Assembly: GCA_934168355.1 (NCBI GenBank)
Contig: CAKPNI010000033.1
Span: forward strand, 1-12,170
DNA: 12,170 nt
From: an uncultured Clostridia bacterium
Lineage (GTDB): Bacteria; Bacillota; Clostridia; TANB77; CAG-508
Direction: 5' to 3'
Made by a program: the position numbers and the translations under genes. Numbering within the stretch: the stretch's first letter is position 1; every line of letters begins with the position of its first letter. This document shows positions 11,852-12,170 of the stretch, one piece after another. Below the pieces are notes generated by a model. The model was given only the letters and a program-made list of their open reading frames with translations. It had not been told where the DNA came from and did no database searches.

Positions 11852-12170
11852 CTACTCTATATAAAGTGCGGCACGAGAGGAATAGTTGCTATTCGTGTTG
11901 CCCGGATAGTAGTTACCGCGAATGGCTGGAGAACTGTAGCCTGAATAACCGCCTCGTAAAGCTCGACTATTGCTGAGGCAAGCCTCTAATGTCCATTCTC
12001 TATGGCATCCATATAGATCATATACATTATTTACTACATCTGTACTTTTGCTTCCAGTTGTATATGAATTATTAGTATTTGAAGAATTTGAATCTCCAAC
12101 TGTTTTTCCATTTTTCGCCATCCAATTCATCATTGCATCATACTGACTTCCCCAAATCATACTACTTACT
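11852..12170 (-). CDS. SUMF1/formylglycine-generating-enzyme-like protein, C-terminal part
   Basis: The frame is open to the right edge (three more codons, V-S-S, before the internal ATG at 12160), so the true start is outside the window. The visible 105 residues contain the typical end of the FGE-sulfatase (SUMF1) fold: WGSQYDAMMNW, then NNVYDLYGCHREWTLEA, then RALRGGYSGYSSPAIRG and a final SSRAALYIE. The position 'DLYGCHREW' corresponds to 'DMxGNVWEW' in authentic formylglycine-generating enzymes. Related proteins in gut Clostridia are often large surface or secreted proteins where this fold acts as a C-type-lectin-like binding module, as in diversity-generating retroelement targets. The catalytic cysteines cannot be assessed from this fragment, so enzyme or binding protein is left open. 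Confidence 0.78.
   Translation of the reverse strand, partial: VSSMIWGSQYDAMMNWMAKNGKTVGDSNSSNTNNSYTTGSKSTDVVNNVYDLYGCHREWTLEACLSNSRALRGGYSGYSSPAIRGNYYPGNTNSNYSSRAALYIE

Noticed and set aside
11840..11960. Possible tRNA or attachment site in the less AT-rich stretch near the right end
   Set aside because: The stretch is explained by the SUMF1-like coding frame; no cloverleaf or duplicated tRNA end is found.

Overview
The window is AT-rich. It has strong Shine-Dalgarno sites (GGAGG type), sigma-A-like promoters and many hairpin-plus-T-tract terminators. Together with the gene families present, this points to a low-GC Firmicute, most likely an anaerobic, host-associated member of the Clostridia. 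The assignment is inferred from gene content and sequence style; there is no marker gene to fix the genus. Apart from a small plus-strand island at about 6.8-7.6 kb, every gene lies on the minus strand, so transcription runs from high to low coordinates.

Right end (about 11.1-12.17 kb): the C-terminal part of a formylglycine-generating-enzyme-like (SUMF1-type) protein runs off the window and ends at a clear terminator. Next come a 90-residue protein of unknown function and a stop-riddled, transposase-like remnant in the same reading frame. Centre right (7.64-11.24 kb): pyrG (CTP synthase) has a good promoter and a roughly 136-nt leader that can fold into an intrinsic terminator. It is followed by a membrane protein of the 'putative ABC-transporter type IV' family with a C-terminal 11-residue repeat helix, and then by tcdA (tRNA t6A dehydratase). 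These three are closely spaced and probably form one operon, ending at a two-way terminator at 7534-7570.

Middle (6.7-7.6 kb): a plus-strand cassette holds a PemK/MazF-like toxin gene with no visible antitoxin gene. It is followed by two short putative RNA units, each with its own promoter, a TTAGTGTCC box, a hairpin and a terminator. Nearly identical hairpins lie on both sides of the cassette. I consider this the most interesting part of the window.

Left half (1-6.7 kb): a divergently transcribed, overlapping gene pair encodes an asymmetric heterodimeric ABC exporter, with one degenerate and one canonical nucleotide-binding site. It ends in a perfect terminator hairpin that overlaps the likely promoter of an AAA-ATPase-like/PD-(D/E)XK protein. 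After that come ymdB (2',3'-cyclic nucleotide phosphodiesterase) and, running off the left end, the first 24 codons of pyk (pyruvate kinase).

Three related palindromes (GGGACGGTTCC / GGGACCGGTTC type) sit in minus-strand gene junctions. Two of them directly precede an AAAAAAGGAG ribosome-binding site. They look like a dispersed REP/MITE-type repeat family. In two cases they generated spurious N-terminal ORF extensions, which I corrected (ABC exporter start moved to 6560, membrane protein start moved to 9398).
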